From Monosporascus cannonballus (lineage: Eukaryota > Ascomycota > Sordariomycetes > Xylariales): a stretch of DNA of 64,000 nt. Position 1 is the stretch's first letter, and each line of letters begins with the position of its first letter. Shown piece after piece: positions 1 to 11,623 of this stretch. Where the stretch lies: positions 186,001 through 250,000 of the forward strand of contig QJNS01000036.1 in NCBI GenBank assembly GCA_004154925.1, in the 5' to 3' direction. Made by a program: the position numbers and the translations under genes. Below the pieces are notes generated by a model that made no database searches, was not told the origin of the DNA, and worked only from the letters and a program-made list of their open reading frames with translations.

Positions 1-2678
1 CCTTTATCAATATATTAATAAAATCAAATAATATAATTATATATTCGAATTACTTATAATATATTCGAAAATTGGTTTATTTTTATTATTTTTAATTTTA
101 ATACGACAATAAATATTATTACAATTTGTTTTCGAAAATAATTTAGTTAACTTTAAACGGTTTATTGCTTTTAAAATTAAAAATAAAATGCATTAACTTT
201 TTAATATTACTTAATTTCACTATTTATAATTAACGTATAATCGAAAATTACTATCTTTTTTAAATCCGAATAATATGAATATTTTTACGTTTGTTTTTAA
301 ATAATGTATTTTTTTTATTTTTAAGTTTTTTCGGATATAATTTTAAAAAATCTATATTAAGTTTTCGAAGTAGAATAAATTAATTCGAATAAAGAATTTT
401 TGTCAATTAAATCTATTATATGTTTAATTTTTAATAATTAAGAAAAATTGCTTTATTAATTTTTCGAAATATATATATAGCAAACTTTATAAATATATAA
501 AAAATATTTATTATTTCTCGTTTTCGTTATTTTTTAAATTTTACGATTTTGACTTTATTAGTTAAACTTTTTATATTAAAGATATAAATGTGTTCGCTAA
601 AAAGTATTAAAATTACGATTATCTATTCGCCGATCTTTTATAATACTTTAGATAATTATTAGTAGATAATTATATTTAATAAAATACTTAATTTATTTAT
701 TTTTATTTCCAATAATACAAAATAGGGCGTTTCTTATTATAATATATTACTAAATAAATTTTGTAAAACTTTCGTTAATTTTTATTTTTATTCGTTATAT
801 TAATAGAGATTTCGTAAGCTTTATAATATTTAATAAACCCGTTGTCAATGTTAATAAAGCTCGGAATATTTACGGAAATTTACTAAAAATTAAACTTTTT
901 TAATTAACTTTTTACTTATAATATTTACTTATCTTCCGATATTTATATATATCTATAGTATTATATTTTTCGTACCTTTTTTAATAAATAGATTTTTAAA
1001 AAGCGGTTTTATTTTGACTATTTTATAATTATTAACGGAATTGAATTAAATATATATATTTATTGCGGAGTTTTTAAAATTTTCCTTTATAAATTAACTT
1101 AATTTATTGTTATATATTATAACGTTTTATACAGCTGTCGAAAATCGGTTTTTTATAGCCGAAATAATAGATTTTTCGTGCGTTTTTAAGATTTATAATT
1201 TACGTTTTTGTGACTTATTTTTTCGTAGTTATAATATTTAAATAAATCTCTATAAAAATACAAGATATTAAATTATATAAATTTAGTTTAACTCGAATTA
1301 AATCAATAATTATTTAATTTTTATAAATAATAACGCATATATATTTTTATACTTTTATGTAATACTTTTTATTTATTATTAGAATTTAGCTTTTAAAAAT
1401 ATTAAAATACATCGTGTATTTTTATTAATACTTTTATTAAAAATACTTAATTTGATTTCGTTTATTAAATATATTAATAACCATTCAGGTAATTTATTAT
1501 CTTATTAAATTCTTACAAGTTAACACCTTTTCGTAAAAAAACATTTCGTAATTTTAATATTAATTTATAAAAATAATTAAAGACAAATCGTTTATTATTT
1601 TCATCATTTCTCGAAATAAAAGTGTTTACGAATTCTATTTTATAATTAAAATGTTTATTTAACATCAAACTTTAACGGTAATTAATCGATTTATTATTAA
1701 AATTTTATAAATTGTTTTTTATATACTCTATTTAAAAAAGTAAAATTTACGTACTTTTTTTTATTAAAATCTATTGATTCTTTATTTTTAATTTTTACTA
1801 TAATCGAAAAGATTTAATATAATATAGTATAATTGCTAGATATTTGTAATAAAAACGTCTATATAACTTATAACCTATTAAATAGAAATAAAAATATCTC
1901 TTTTTAATTTTCCGATATAAATTTCGATAAAAACTTTTATGTAACTTTTTTTAATCGACGTACGTTCGAAAAATTTCGGATAATTATAATACGGTATTCG
2001 TTTATTACTTTTAATTTTTTACAATAATATCGTAATTAATTTATAAAAATTTACCTTTTTAATTTATATTATTATTTAATATTTGATTGATTATCGGAAT
2101 AGTTTCGAATATTATTCGTTTTATTAACGAATAATTTTTAAAATCTGGTTATTATTAAAAAATCTATTTTATTATTTTAAATTTTGAAACGTAATCGTTA
2201 CATTACGTCTATTTTTCGACCATTTAATTAATGGTTATCGAAATGCATTTTTATTATATATATAAGAGGATTTAAATTTTCGAAAATTGTAAATCTTTAT
2301 TTATTAAAATTTTATCGTAAATTTTTTCCCATATTTTTATATTGTAATCGATCGTTCGTTTATTAAATTTTCATCGGTAATTTTTTCGACCGGTAATTTA
2401 AATTCGTTTTATAAATGACGAATTTTGCTTCTAGTAATTATTACGTTATTTTCTATAATAAAGATAAAAGAATTATAAAATAATAAGTAATTATAAGTTA
2501 AGATAAAATAATTTTCGATTAATCGTAAAGTAGATTCCAAAATGTAAATATATTAGGTTATTTCTATTTGATAGGTTCTATTAGTTGTCAGATAGTAAAT
2601 TTATATTTATAGATATGTCGGTAACTAATTGGTGGCTAATCCGCTACTAGCCACATTCTATAGAAGCTTATTCTTACA
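1..2678 (-). mobile_element. Gypsy-type LTR retroelement, 5' part, RIP-degraded, runs off the window
   Basis: The reverse complement of this block aligns with the 5' part of the complete element at 3557-10905. The stretch near 2060-1900 matches the one near 4140-4340, and the stretch near 735-600 matches the one near 5470-5620, with nearly equal distances from the LTR. It therefore belongs to the same family in opposite orientation. Its 5' LTR is 2474-2678, and the rest of the element continues leftwards beyond base 1. No frame stays open. C and G are strongly depleted and most C that remains sits in CpG. The target duplication cannot be tested because the other end is outside the window. The alignment was made by eye. 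Confidence 0.8.
2474..2678 (-). repeat. 5' LTR of the minus-strand Gypsy-type element (205 bp)
   Basis: The reverse complement starts TGTAAGAATAAGCTTC and ends near ATTATTTTATA, colinear with the LTRs at 3557-3762, 10700-10905 and 11424-11618. The differences are almost all C-to-T or G-to-A. Confidence 0.8.
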
Positions 2679-3556
2679 ACTCTCTAGAATTTTCTAAGAT
2701 AAGAAATCGGTAATATATAAAACATTTTAACTCTTTTTATAAACAAATCCATGCAGATTTAACTAATTAATACTTATTCTCTTCAACTTACGCTCACTTT
2801 CGATCGGGCATCAATTCTATACATTTTAAATCTAAAAGTTCATCAGCTGAAAAATATGCATGCTATTGTTTTCACGACGTGCAACGAGTACAAATTTAAA
2901 ATACTCTCAAAAATCACTACAAAAGTTGTATATATCTCGTAAATTAAAGATATCTACTATCTCGGTATATATTGCTCGATTAGTATTAGCAATAGTAAAA
3001 AGCTTAGATCGAACAAAATCAGTAATTAAAAACAAGATTATAACTGTCGACAATTGCTACTACTATTTTAAAACGAGAAAAAAATAAAATACTTTAATTA
3101 AATATTCGTATATCAAGTTATTAAAAACGTATAAATTTAAAAAAAAATAACAGTTATATTAATATAGCTAAAACCCGCTATAACTTCTTTAATCTTAGTA
3201 ATTAATAACCTTAGTTAATAATCGAACATTATAAACACTTTTATTAAATATATATATATATATAATTATTATAATCGATTTAGACAAATAAAAAAATAAC
3301 TAATTCTATATAAGAAAATAAAAGAACACGAGAGGTACGGCTAAATGTCGGCGACTAGTCGCCGACCTACCTGCTTAAAACAATTATAAAATCTCATACC
3401 GAGGCGAATATATATAACTTAGATAAAAGTCTGTCAATACATCTTCTTCTTGAAATAGTCTGCGACTGCTCGGTTATCACCTCGCTTATATATCTATTCT
3501 TTTATATCTTAATAACGTAATTATTAAAACTAATTATACCTGCTGTTATTACTAAT
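2679..3556. other. Spacer between the two head-to-head elements; no gene recognised
   Basis: This is AT-rich DNA between the two facing 5' LTRs. A 75-codon open frame at 2860-3087 (+) has no recognisable domain and a simple K/S/I-rich composition. I do not support it as a gene. The right part holds a diverged LTR-like sequence, listed separately. Confidence 0.5.
3325..3515 (+). repeat. Diverged LTR-like sequence related to the 206-bp LTR family
   Basis: The 3' half of this stretch (CTTCTTCTTGAAATAG, then GCGACTGCTCGG, then ATCACCTCG, ending in TATCTTA) follows the same order as the 3' half of the LTR at 3557-3762 (CTTCTTGGAATC, GACTGGTCGG, ATCACCTCA, ATTATCTTA). The 5' half shares only a GGCTA...GTCGCCGACC core. 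The ends are not sharp. It may be a solo LTR of a sister family or an old relic. Confidence 0.4.
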
Positions 3557-3762
3557 TGTGAGAATACAGCCCCTATAAGGATAAGGCTGGTAGCCGACCA
3601 GCCACCGATCAGCCACCGACTTACTTACTAATATAAATCCACTATCTGGCAACTAATAAGAAACGCCAAATAAAAATAACCTAATATACTTACTTCTTGG
3701 AATCTATTTTACAATTAGTCGGAAATCACCTTATCCAGCTTACAATTATCCATTATCTTATA
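3557..3762 (+). repeat. 5' LTR of the complete Gypsy-type element
   Basis: The LTR begins TGTGAGAATACAG and ends CTTATA, where the less mutated copies end CTTACA or CTTGCA. The left half carries short direct repeats of a CAGCCACCGA-type motif. It is more RIP-mutated than its partner at 10700-10905. Confidence 0.88.
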
Positions 3763-5919
3763 ATTTTTCCATCTGCCATGGAAAATAACGTAATAATTAC
3801 CAAAAACAAAGCTCGCCGACTGCAAAACGAACCTAAGTTATTAATCGAGGAAACCGCCGATCGGAACCTAACCAACGAACGATCGATCACGGTACGGGAA
3901 CAGGCGAAAAAGCCTATAACGGAACCTTAACGAATAAAAAACTATAATTCCCGGAATTTCGAATTATTTTATATATATAATAAAGATACGTCCCGATAAC
4001 CGTTAATTAAACGGTCGGAAAACAGATATAATATAACGAACGTATTTCGAAATTTAAAGCAAAAAAAGGTTAAACTTTTTAATAATAACCAGATTTTGAA
4101 AATTATTTATTAATAAAATAAATAATATTCGAAATTATTCCGATAATTAGCCGAATAATAAATAATGGTATAAATTAAAAAAGCAAAGCTTTATAAATTA
4201 ATTATGATATTATCGGAAAAGCCTAAAGGCGATAAATAAATACTGCGTTATAATTGTCCGAAATTTTCCGAACGTGCGTCGATTAAAAAAAAAGAAAATT
4301 AAATAAAAATTATTACGGAAATTTACGCCGAAAAACCAGGGAGAAATACCTTTACTTATATTTAATAGGTTATAAGCCATATAAACGTTTTTATTATAAA
4401 TATTTGGTAATTATACCGCATTATACTTAATTATTTTAATTATAAAAAAATTTAAAAATAGAAAATTTATAGAACTGCGATAACGATCCGATTAATCGCC
4501 GTTAAACTTTTACGTTAAATAAAAATTTCTAATTTATAAAATAAAGCTTACGGACGCCGTTAATTCGGAAAATAATTAAGATAATAAACATTTTACTTTT
4601 AATTATTTTTACAAATTAATATTAAGGTTACGAAATACCTTATTACGGGAAAACGTTAAGCTAAAACAAATTAATAACGTAATAAATAAAGCAAAGCGTT
4701 ATTAGGATACCTGGAAAAAGGCGAAGGAAAACCGATTATTTTCTGCCAAAAATATTAATAAAAATAAACAATTTTATTTTAACGTTTTCGGGAAACAAAT
4801 TTCTTAAAATAAATTAAAGGCGCCGTATAGGAATAATAGGGATTGCGGATGTTTTTATATTCGGAAAATAAATAATTGCCGATTTAATTCCGATCGGAAT
4901 AAATCCGTACGATTTAATACCTTTAATTTTTATAAGGGCTTATTTAAATATTATAATTATAAGAAACCAGGTTATAAAAATGTAAATTATAAATTAAAAA
5001 AGGATACGGAAACCTTATTATCTCGGCCATACGGAAACCGATTTCCGAAAGCCATATAAAACGTTATAATATATAATAATAAATCAAATTAATTTTTAAA
5101 CTTAAATCCAAAAAAGGAGCCGGAATAAACATATACGTCCAATTTATTTCGGCTAATAATTACAAAACAGTTAAAATAAAGCCGTTTTTTAAAAAAAGGT
5201 ATTTATTAAAAGAAATACGGGAGATATAATAATATAAGTGGATATAAATACCGGAATATAAATAAATATTATAAGCAGAAAGTTAGCGAAAAAACTTAAT
5301 TTTTAATTAATTTCCGTAAATATTCCGGGTTTTATTAATGTTAACGGCATATATATTAAATATTATAAGGCTTATAAAATTCTTATTAATGTAATAAATA
5401 ATAACGGAAACGAACAAAAATTTAAGTAAATTTATTTTGCATTATACCGTAATCGGAAAACGCCCGATTTTTTATTATCTAAACCCGGAATAAATAAATT
5501 AAGGATTTTGTTAAATATAATTATATATTAATAATTATACGAATTATTATAAAAAATTAATAAATAAAAAATCGTAAATTTAATATTTTCCAATAAATAA
5601 ATTTATATTATTAATTTAATAAATTTAGCCGAAAAATTAGATATCCCGAAATTCAAAAAATAACAAAAATAAAAAATAACCGACCTTTTTATATATCTAA
5701 AGAATTTCCGGCAAATATATTCCGAAAAAATAACCAAAAAAATACCTCAATTATTAAGGGCAAAATATTTAATAAATTTGATCCTAGGGAAAATACTTTT
5801 ATTCGGCTTAATTTACCTTATTTCGAAAACTTAAAAAAATATGTAAAAAATATATCCGAAAAACCTAAAGGTAAGCCGGATACGTTATTCGAAAACGGAC
5901 GTAAAAGTATTAATATTAT

Positions 5920-6290
5920 TTATACCTAAGAAAAACGGTAATTTCCGATTATATGTTAATTATAAAGGGCTAAATCGGGTAATAATAAAAAACCGATACC
6001 TTTTACTTTTAATTTTAAAAATAATAAATTATTTAAAATTAACTAAAATATTTTCGAAAACTGATTTTAAAGATATTTATTATCATATTAAAATTAAAAA
6101 AAAATAACTAATAAAAAACCGTTTTCCAAACGCGGTATGGACAGTTCGAATATACGGTTATACTATTTGGCCTTATTAACGCATTAATTACGTTTTAAGT
6201 CTATATATATAAAATATTAATTACATTAATTAATTATATATACGTAATATATTTAAATAATATAATTATTTATTCGGATAACGAAAAAAA
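5920..6290 (+). pseudogene. Reverse transcriptase remnant of the Gypsy-type element
   Basis: Translation shows degenerate but ordered Ty3/Gypsy reverse transcriptase motifs: PKKNGNFRLYVNYKGLN near 5928, FSKTDFKDIYYHIKI near 6050, a YGQFEYTVILFGLINA block near 6136, and a catalytic-box remnant where YLDD has become YLNN near 6240. The YLNN form fits G-to-A mutation of GAT to AAT. Frame changes and stops separate the blocks, so no enzyme can be made. Ty3/Gypsy is preferred over Copia because the integrase remnant lies downstream of the reverse transcriptase. Confidence 0.75.
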
Positions 6291-8034
6291 TATATAAAAT
6301 ATTTTTAATTAATTTACGAATAATTATTATAATATTAATTATTTACTAAAATATTTAAATGCAAATTTTTTTTAAAAAAAATTTAATTTTTAAAATTTAT
6401 AATTAATATTAACGGTTTAAAGATAAATCGTTAATAAGTTAATATTATTAAAATATAATTAAAGTTAAAGTTAATTTATAATATTTAAATACTTTTAGAA
6501 TTCGCAAACTTTTATCGGAAATTTATTGCCCATTGTTTACGTATTACCGAACTTATTATTAAATTTTTAAAAAAGGCGTAAAGCAAAAAAAAATAATAAA
6601 ATTCCGGTAGCCCGAAAAGGTTAAAAAGGCGTTCCGAAACTTAAAAAATACTTTTTAATCGGCAATTATTTTCAGATATTAAGATAATACCAAAAATATC
6701 AGGATTAAAATAAATACCTTAATAAAAATCATATTAAGGATATTTTTATAAAAATACGGAAGATATTAACGCTTAATTATATACTAATTACGAAAATTAA
6801 ATTTAACCAAAAAACAATAAGTTATAAAATAATAAAAATTATTAATAATTATAAAAAGCTTAAAATATTAACGGTAATATCTTAAAAATACGGAAAAAAT
6901 TTTCTTAATACTTACTAATTATATAACGCTGAAAAACATAATAAAGGCGCCGGCGCGTAACCTTAAAAAAGATTAATTTAATAAGTTTATTACCTTACGT
7001 AATTTGATTCTAAGATTTAATATTAACCGGGCGCCGTTAATTCAGCAAATAAATTATTTAGATATCTGGATTACATATTAAAAGAAATCGCGTATAAAAA
7101 TATAATTTTTATATTATTTAAAAAATTTGGATTTACGAATAATATGCTAGAAAACATACGAAAAATAATTGCAAATATATAGCATAATTTAAAATATTAT
7201 AAAAAGATAAAAGGCCTTATAAAAATAATGTAAAATTCGTTTATTATAAAATTTTTAGATAAATTTTAAGTAACGGAAATTCAAATAATTATTATCCGCA
7301 TAAAAAAGCGGAAAACTTTTATTATATAATTACAAAAAACTTTCGAAAAAAAAATAAAAAACTATATATTTGCCGAACTTATTATTTATAAACAATAATA
7401 TAAACGTAAATTATAACAGTAATACGATTAATAATTAAATAACGGCAACCGCAAACTATAACCGTATTATAATTGGATTTCGAGAAATTTAAAAAAACGA
7501 AATTGGTACTAAGGTTATTATTTATAATTAATACGTTTTACGTTTTTTAACAAAAAAATTATTTAAGAACGAAATAATATTTTAACCAAAAGTTTTTTAA
7601 TAATTTTACAATTAGGTTCGAAAGTTATAAATTAAAGATTTAAATATTATAAAATTGATACGAATAATTAAACGTTAAGCCGGAATAAAAAAAGATATTT
7701 TTTAAACTTAAATAAAGTTTTATATTATTAAAATAAATTCGTAATCCCCTTATAAAACGTTTTACGAAAATAATTAATTAATTAATATTATAATAATTTA
7801 AAGATAAAATATATAAGATATATCTGTACGTTAAAATTAATACTTAAAAAGTTTTACTTGGAAAATATAAAGAACGATATCCAAAAATATATTAAGTAAT
7901 ATTTAATTTAATAAGGCATAATAAAATTACATTATAACCCATGTAAATAATTATAACTTTTATTATTATTTAAATAATTTTTTTAAAAATCTTATTAAAT
8001 TTAATTATAGGATTTCCTAAAAGCTTAAATTTAA

Positions 8035-8500
8035 ATAGGTTAAAATATAACATAATTTTGGTAATCGTTAATTGCTTTACGAAATTAAAATTATTTATTT
8101 TTACGGTTAAAACCTTAATTATAATTAAATTAGCCCGATTATTTTACGATAAGGTTAAATACAAATTCGATATGCCAACCGGAATAATTAACGATAAAAA
8201 CAAATTATTAACAAATTAATTCTAGGCGGAATTTTGCAAAAAACGAAAAATAAAGCGGCAAATATTAACCGTTTATTATTTGCAAATTAATAAGCAGATA
8301 AAACGTATTTATTAGATCTTAAAATATTATTTTCGTAATTACGTTAATAAGTATTAAAATAATTAAATAAAATTATTACGAAATACGAAATTCGTATATA
8401 ATAATACGTAAAATACGTTTACCGGCTGCTTTCCGTTTAAAGCTTTATATAAGTATTATTTAAAAATAATAAAATACCTTTTATAAAAGCTTAAAGGATA
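8035..8500 (+). pseudogene. Integrase core remnant of the Gypsy-type element
   Basis: A degenerate block reads ILVIVNCFTKLKLFIF near 8055, matching the integrase stretch that carries the first catalytic Asp (here changed to Asn). A second block near 8190 reads INDKNKLLTN, in place of the usual SDRG-type second Asp region. Its position downstream of the reverse transcriptase is the Ty3/Gypsy order. Stops interrupt it. Confidence 0.6.
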
Positions 8501-10699
8501 AATATAAAAAATTAAGGAACGTTTTAAAAAAAATAATAATTATTTATTAAATAATATACAAATATTAAAAATAAATAACGGTAATTCAGAAAAAATACTA
8601 TAATTAATATTATACGCTTATAAAATTTTAATTAAGGTAATAAATAAATTTATCGATTAAAAATTTTAAATTTAAAAATAAAAAATTCGTATTTATTTAT
8701 ATCCGGGTTGCAATTAAAAAACAAATAAGCTTTTAAGCATATAAAATAATTCTTTTTATTAAATATTAATAAATACATAATATATTTTTAATATCCTTAT
8801 TAAAATCGTAACATAATTAAAAACCAGATAACGTCTAAATAACGTTACCGGATTTAATAAAAAAATAGGAAAAATAAGTAATAAAAAATATCGTTTATTA
8901 CCGAAATAACCGAAAATAACGCGAATATCTAATTAAATAAAAAAGCTGGCCCGCCGAATACAATACGTAAAAACCCCAAAAACACCTTAAATACGCGTTT
9001 AAAATATTATAATGTTATAAGAAAAAAGTTAAATACGTACATAAAAAATAAGACGACCTAAAAACCGTAAAATAATAACAACCCGATCGGAAACTAATCG
9101 TTTAATAATTATAAAAATTATAAAAAATAATTCCAAATAAAATTGAGATATTAATATTAAAATATTACTTAATTATATAATTATTTTTAAACCTTTAGCA
9201 AATAATTATTTTATTATATATTAATTAAAAACTTATAAATAATACAAAAAAAATTAAATTTTTATTTCGAAAATAAAATTTCGCATTTAATTATTAAGTT
9301 TTACGTTAATTAACTTTTAATAAACGTATTAAGGAAGTTAATATAAAAATATCGGAAAATAATCGGAAAATATATAACGGCAAAAAACGGATACGTTTAT
9401 TAGATTTATTAGGCGTAAAACCCGGAAAAAATTTAAAAATATTTTCCTTTTTACGAAAAGCAGAACCTAAATAACTAAAATATAATTTATTATTAGTCGG
9501 AAATAAGGCGCTATCCTTAAAACGTTTAATATATTTAAGTTTAGTAATAACCTTACCGGGCAAAACCTTTTTTTAATTATAATTCTTAATAAATATCAAA
9601 ATTTTGTTAAAGCGTCGAAAAACGGGCGGAAAATATTTATAAGCAAGGAACGTAACGATATAATAATCTTTAAAAATTATTTTATTTATAAAGATATCTT
9701 AAAATTACGCCTAATCGGAAATTAATTACGGAATAATAAAAAAAACTATAATATTTACAAAAAGAACTTAAATTTGCAAATTTATAAGACGGCGTTAAAA
9801 CTGGATTTCCGCAGCCATAATAAATAATCGAAAATTAACCTTAATTACATTAAAAAAATAATACTTTTTAATAATAACCGTATTAAAGATAAATTCGGCC
9901 TCGCGAAAAACTTCGAATTGACGACCGACTATAATTACGTCGGAACGTTTATATTAAATATTTATAATACGAGCCTTTTCGAACTTATTAATTAATTTTT
10001 AATTATTGGTACCGAATTAAAAAACTATTTTGGCGGTATTTTTAAAAACAATTAAAATTTAAACGAAAATTAAATAATAATATTAATAATATTAAAAATA
10101 ATTATTTATTACGCAAAAAGTTTTATAATAATAATTGGCCATAATATAATTTAAGGCGTCCGGAATTTGAACGTACACCGTACGGTAATCGAAATAACGT
10201 TATATTATATAAATATAATACGGCTTATTATTACCCGTAATACGATTAATATTTATCTTATTATCGGCATTAAAAAAATAATAATAAAAAAAATTTAATT
10301 TTCCTTAATATCAAAATATTACTTTTTCTGGAATTCTTTACGAAAAAAAGATATAACGAACGGAAATAATATATAAAATAAACGGAAAAGGCGAAATAAA
10401 AATAAAGAAAAACGGAAAACCGAACGGAACGCGTACGCAAAAGGAATAAAAATAAGGGCACGAAAAAGAAAAAAGAAAAAAATTAAATAAAATAAGGTTA
10501 AAAACAGATTATAATAAGGAATTAGGTAAAACATAATTAATTACGCAATATAATATATATTAATTATTACAGTAATTACCTATAACATAATATAACGATA
10601 AATTATCGGCAAATATACGTAACCAGATTTACAAAACGTATTATATTAAATTAATAATAATGCTATTAAGAACTAACAGTTTAAAAAAAGGGAAATAAT

Positions 10700-10905
10700 T
10701 ATAAAAATATAGCCCTTATAAGGATAAAGCTGGTAACCGACCAGCTACCGATTAGCCACCGACCCACTTACTAATATAAATTTACCATCTGGCAGCTAGT
10801 GGGAAACGCCAGATGGAAGTAACCTAATACACTTACTTCTTGGAATCTGCTCTACGACTGGTCGGAGATCACCTCACCCAGCTCACAGCTATCCATTATC
10901 TTACA
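10700..10905 (+). repeat. 3' LTR of the complete Gypsy-type element
   Basis: This is the same 206 bp as the 5' LTR and is followed by the CTAAT target duplication. Its right half (about 10795-10905) has kept most of its G and C, while the matching part of the 5' LTR has changed by C-to-T and G-to-A. Confidence 0.88.
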
Positions 10906-11423
10906 CTAATAACTTTGTAATAAATACGATAGCAGCAATAATTATTTCGAATAAATAATTTCAAATATTTATATACAGAAATTGTATATAGATATATCAA
11001 ATACGTCCTAATTAAAATAATAAAAACTATTTTAACAACTTAACTATTACTAGTCATAGTCGACAGCGGACGAAAACGACGTATAATAGTAAAAAATCAC
11101 AGATAAAATTATTTAAATTGTTTAAATTAAGATAAAAAAATCATTGTTAGCGCTAACTAGCTTAAAAGCAAATAGCAAATAGCTAATCTCGTTAATTGTT
11201 GTTGTAAAAAACGAGAAAATAATATTCTATAAAAGTAATATAGGAAAACTATTATGAAATTTCTTAACCAAAATGTTTAAAATTTATTATAAGTCTAATA
11301 CAAAAACGAAACAAAACAAAACAAACGACGTAAAAAAAACGTCCATATTAATATTCGATCTAGAAAAATTCTATATCTAAAACATTTAAAAAAAGCTTTT
11401 TAAAAAAAATCAAAGCTTAGTAG

Positions 11424-11618
11424 TGTGAGAATACAGCTTCTATAGAGCTGCGGCTAGTGTTCGACCAGCCACAGACCCACGCGCCAGTACAAATAACCAT
11501 CTAGCAGCTAGTAAGAAACGCCAGATAGAAGTAACCTAATACATTTACTTCTTGGAATACGCTTTGCGACTGGTCGGGGATGACCTCACCCTAGCTCTCA
11601 GTTATCCATTATCTTGCA
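11424..11618 (+). repeat. Solo LTR of the same Gypsy-type family with target duplication
   Basis: It begins TGTGAGAATACAG and ends ATTATCTTGCA, 195 bp long and colinear with the other LTRs. The 5-bp direct repeat AGTAG flanks it exactly (11419-11423 and 11619-11623). No internal element sequence adjoins it, so it is the product of LTR-LTR recombination. It is only mildly RIP-mutated and gives a good picture of the unmutated LTR. Confidence 0.88.
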
Positions 11619-11623
11619 AGTAG

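Larger units (their letters stand above)
3557..10905 (+). mobile_element. Complete Ty3/Gypsy-type LTR retrotransposon, RIP-inactivated (7349 bp)
   Basis: Two 206-bp LTRs (3557-3762 and 10700-10905) bound the element. The 5-bp target duplication CTAAT lies at 3552-3556 and 10906-10910. A purine tract (AAAAAAAGGGAAATAA) precedes the right LTR, as expected for a polypurine tract. The interior no longer encodes protein, but remnants follow the Gypsy order on the plus strand: a zinc-knuckle-like cysteine cluster near 4850, reverse transcriptase near 5920-6300 (PKKNG, FSKTDFKDIYYHIKI, YGQFEYTV and a YLDD-like remnant), and an integrase core near 8040-8220. Stop codons from C-to-T and G-to-A change are spread over every domain. 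Confidence 0.9.

Noticed and set aside
700..760. Possible extra LTR copy (GGGCGTTTCTTATTA)
   Set aside because: The match to the LTR is short. The wider stretch aligns instead with the internal part of the element near 5470, in reverse orientation.
9306..10534. Three minus-strand frames of 63-85 codons in the first element
   Set aside because: They consist of F/Y/L/K-rich sequence produced by base composition, opposite to the element's coding direction.
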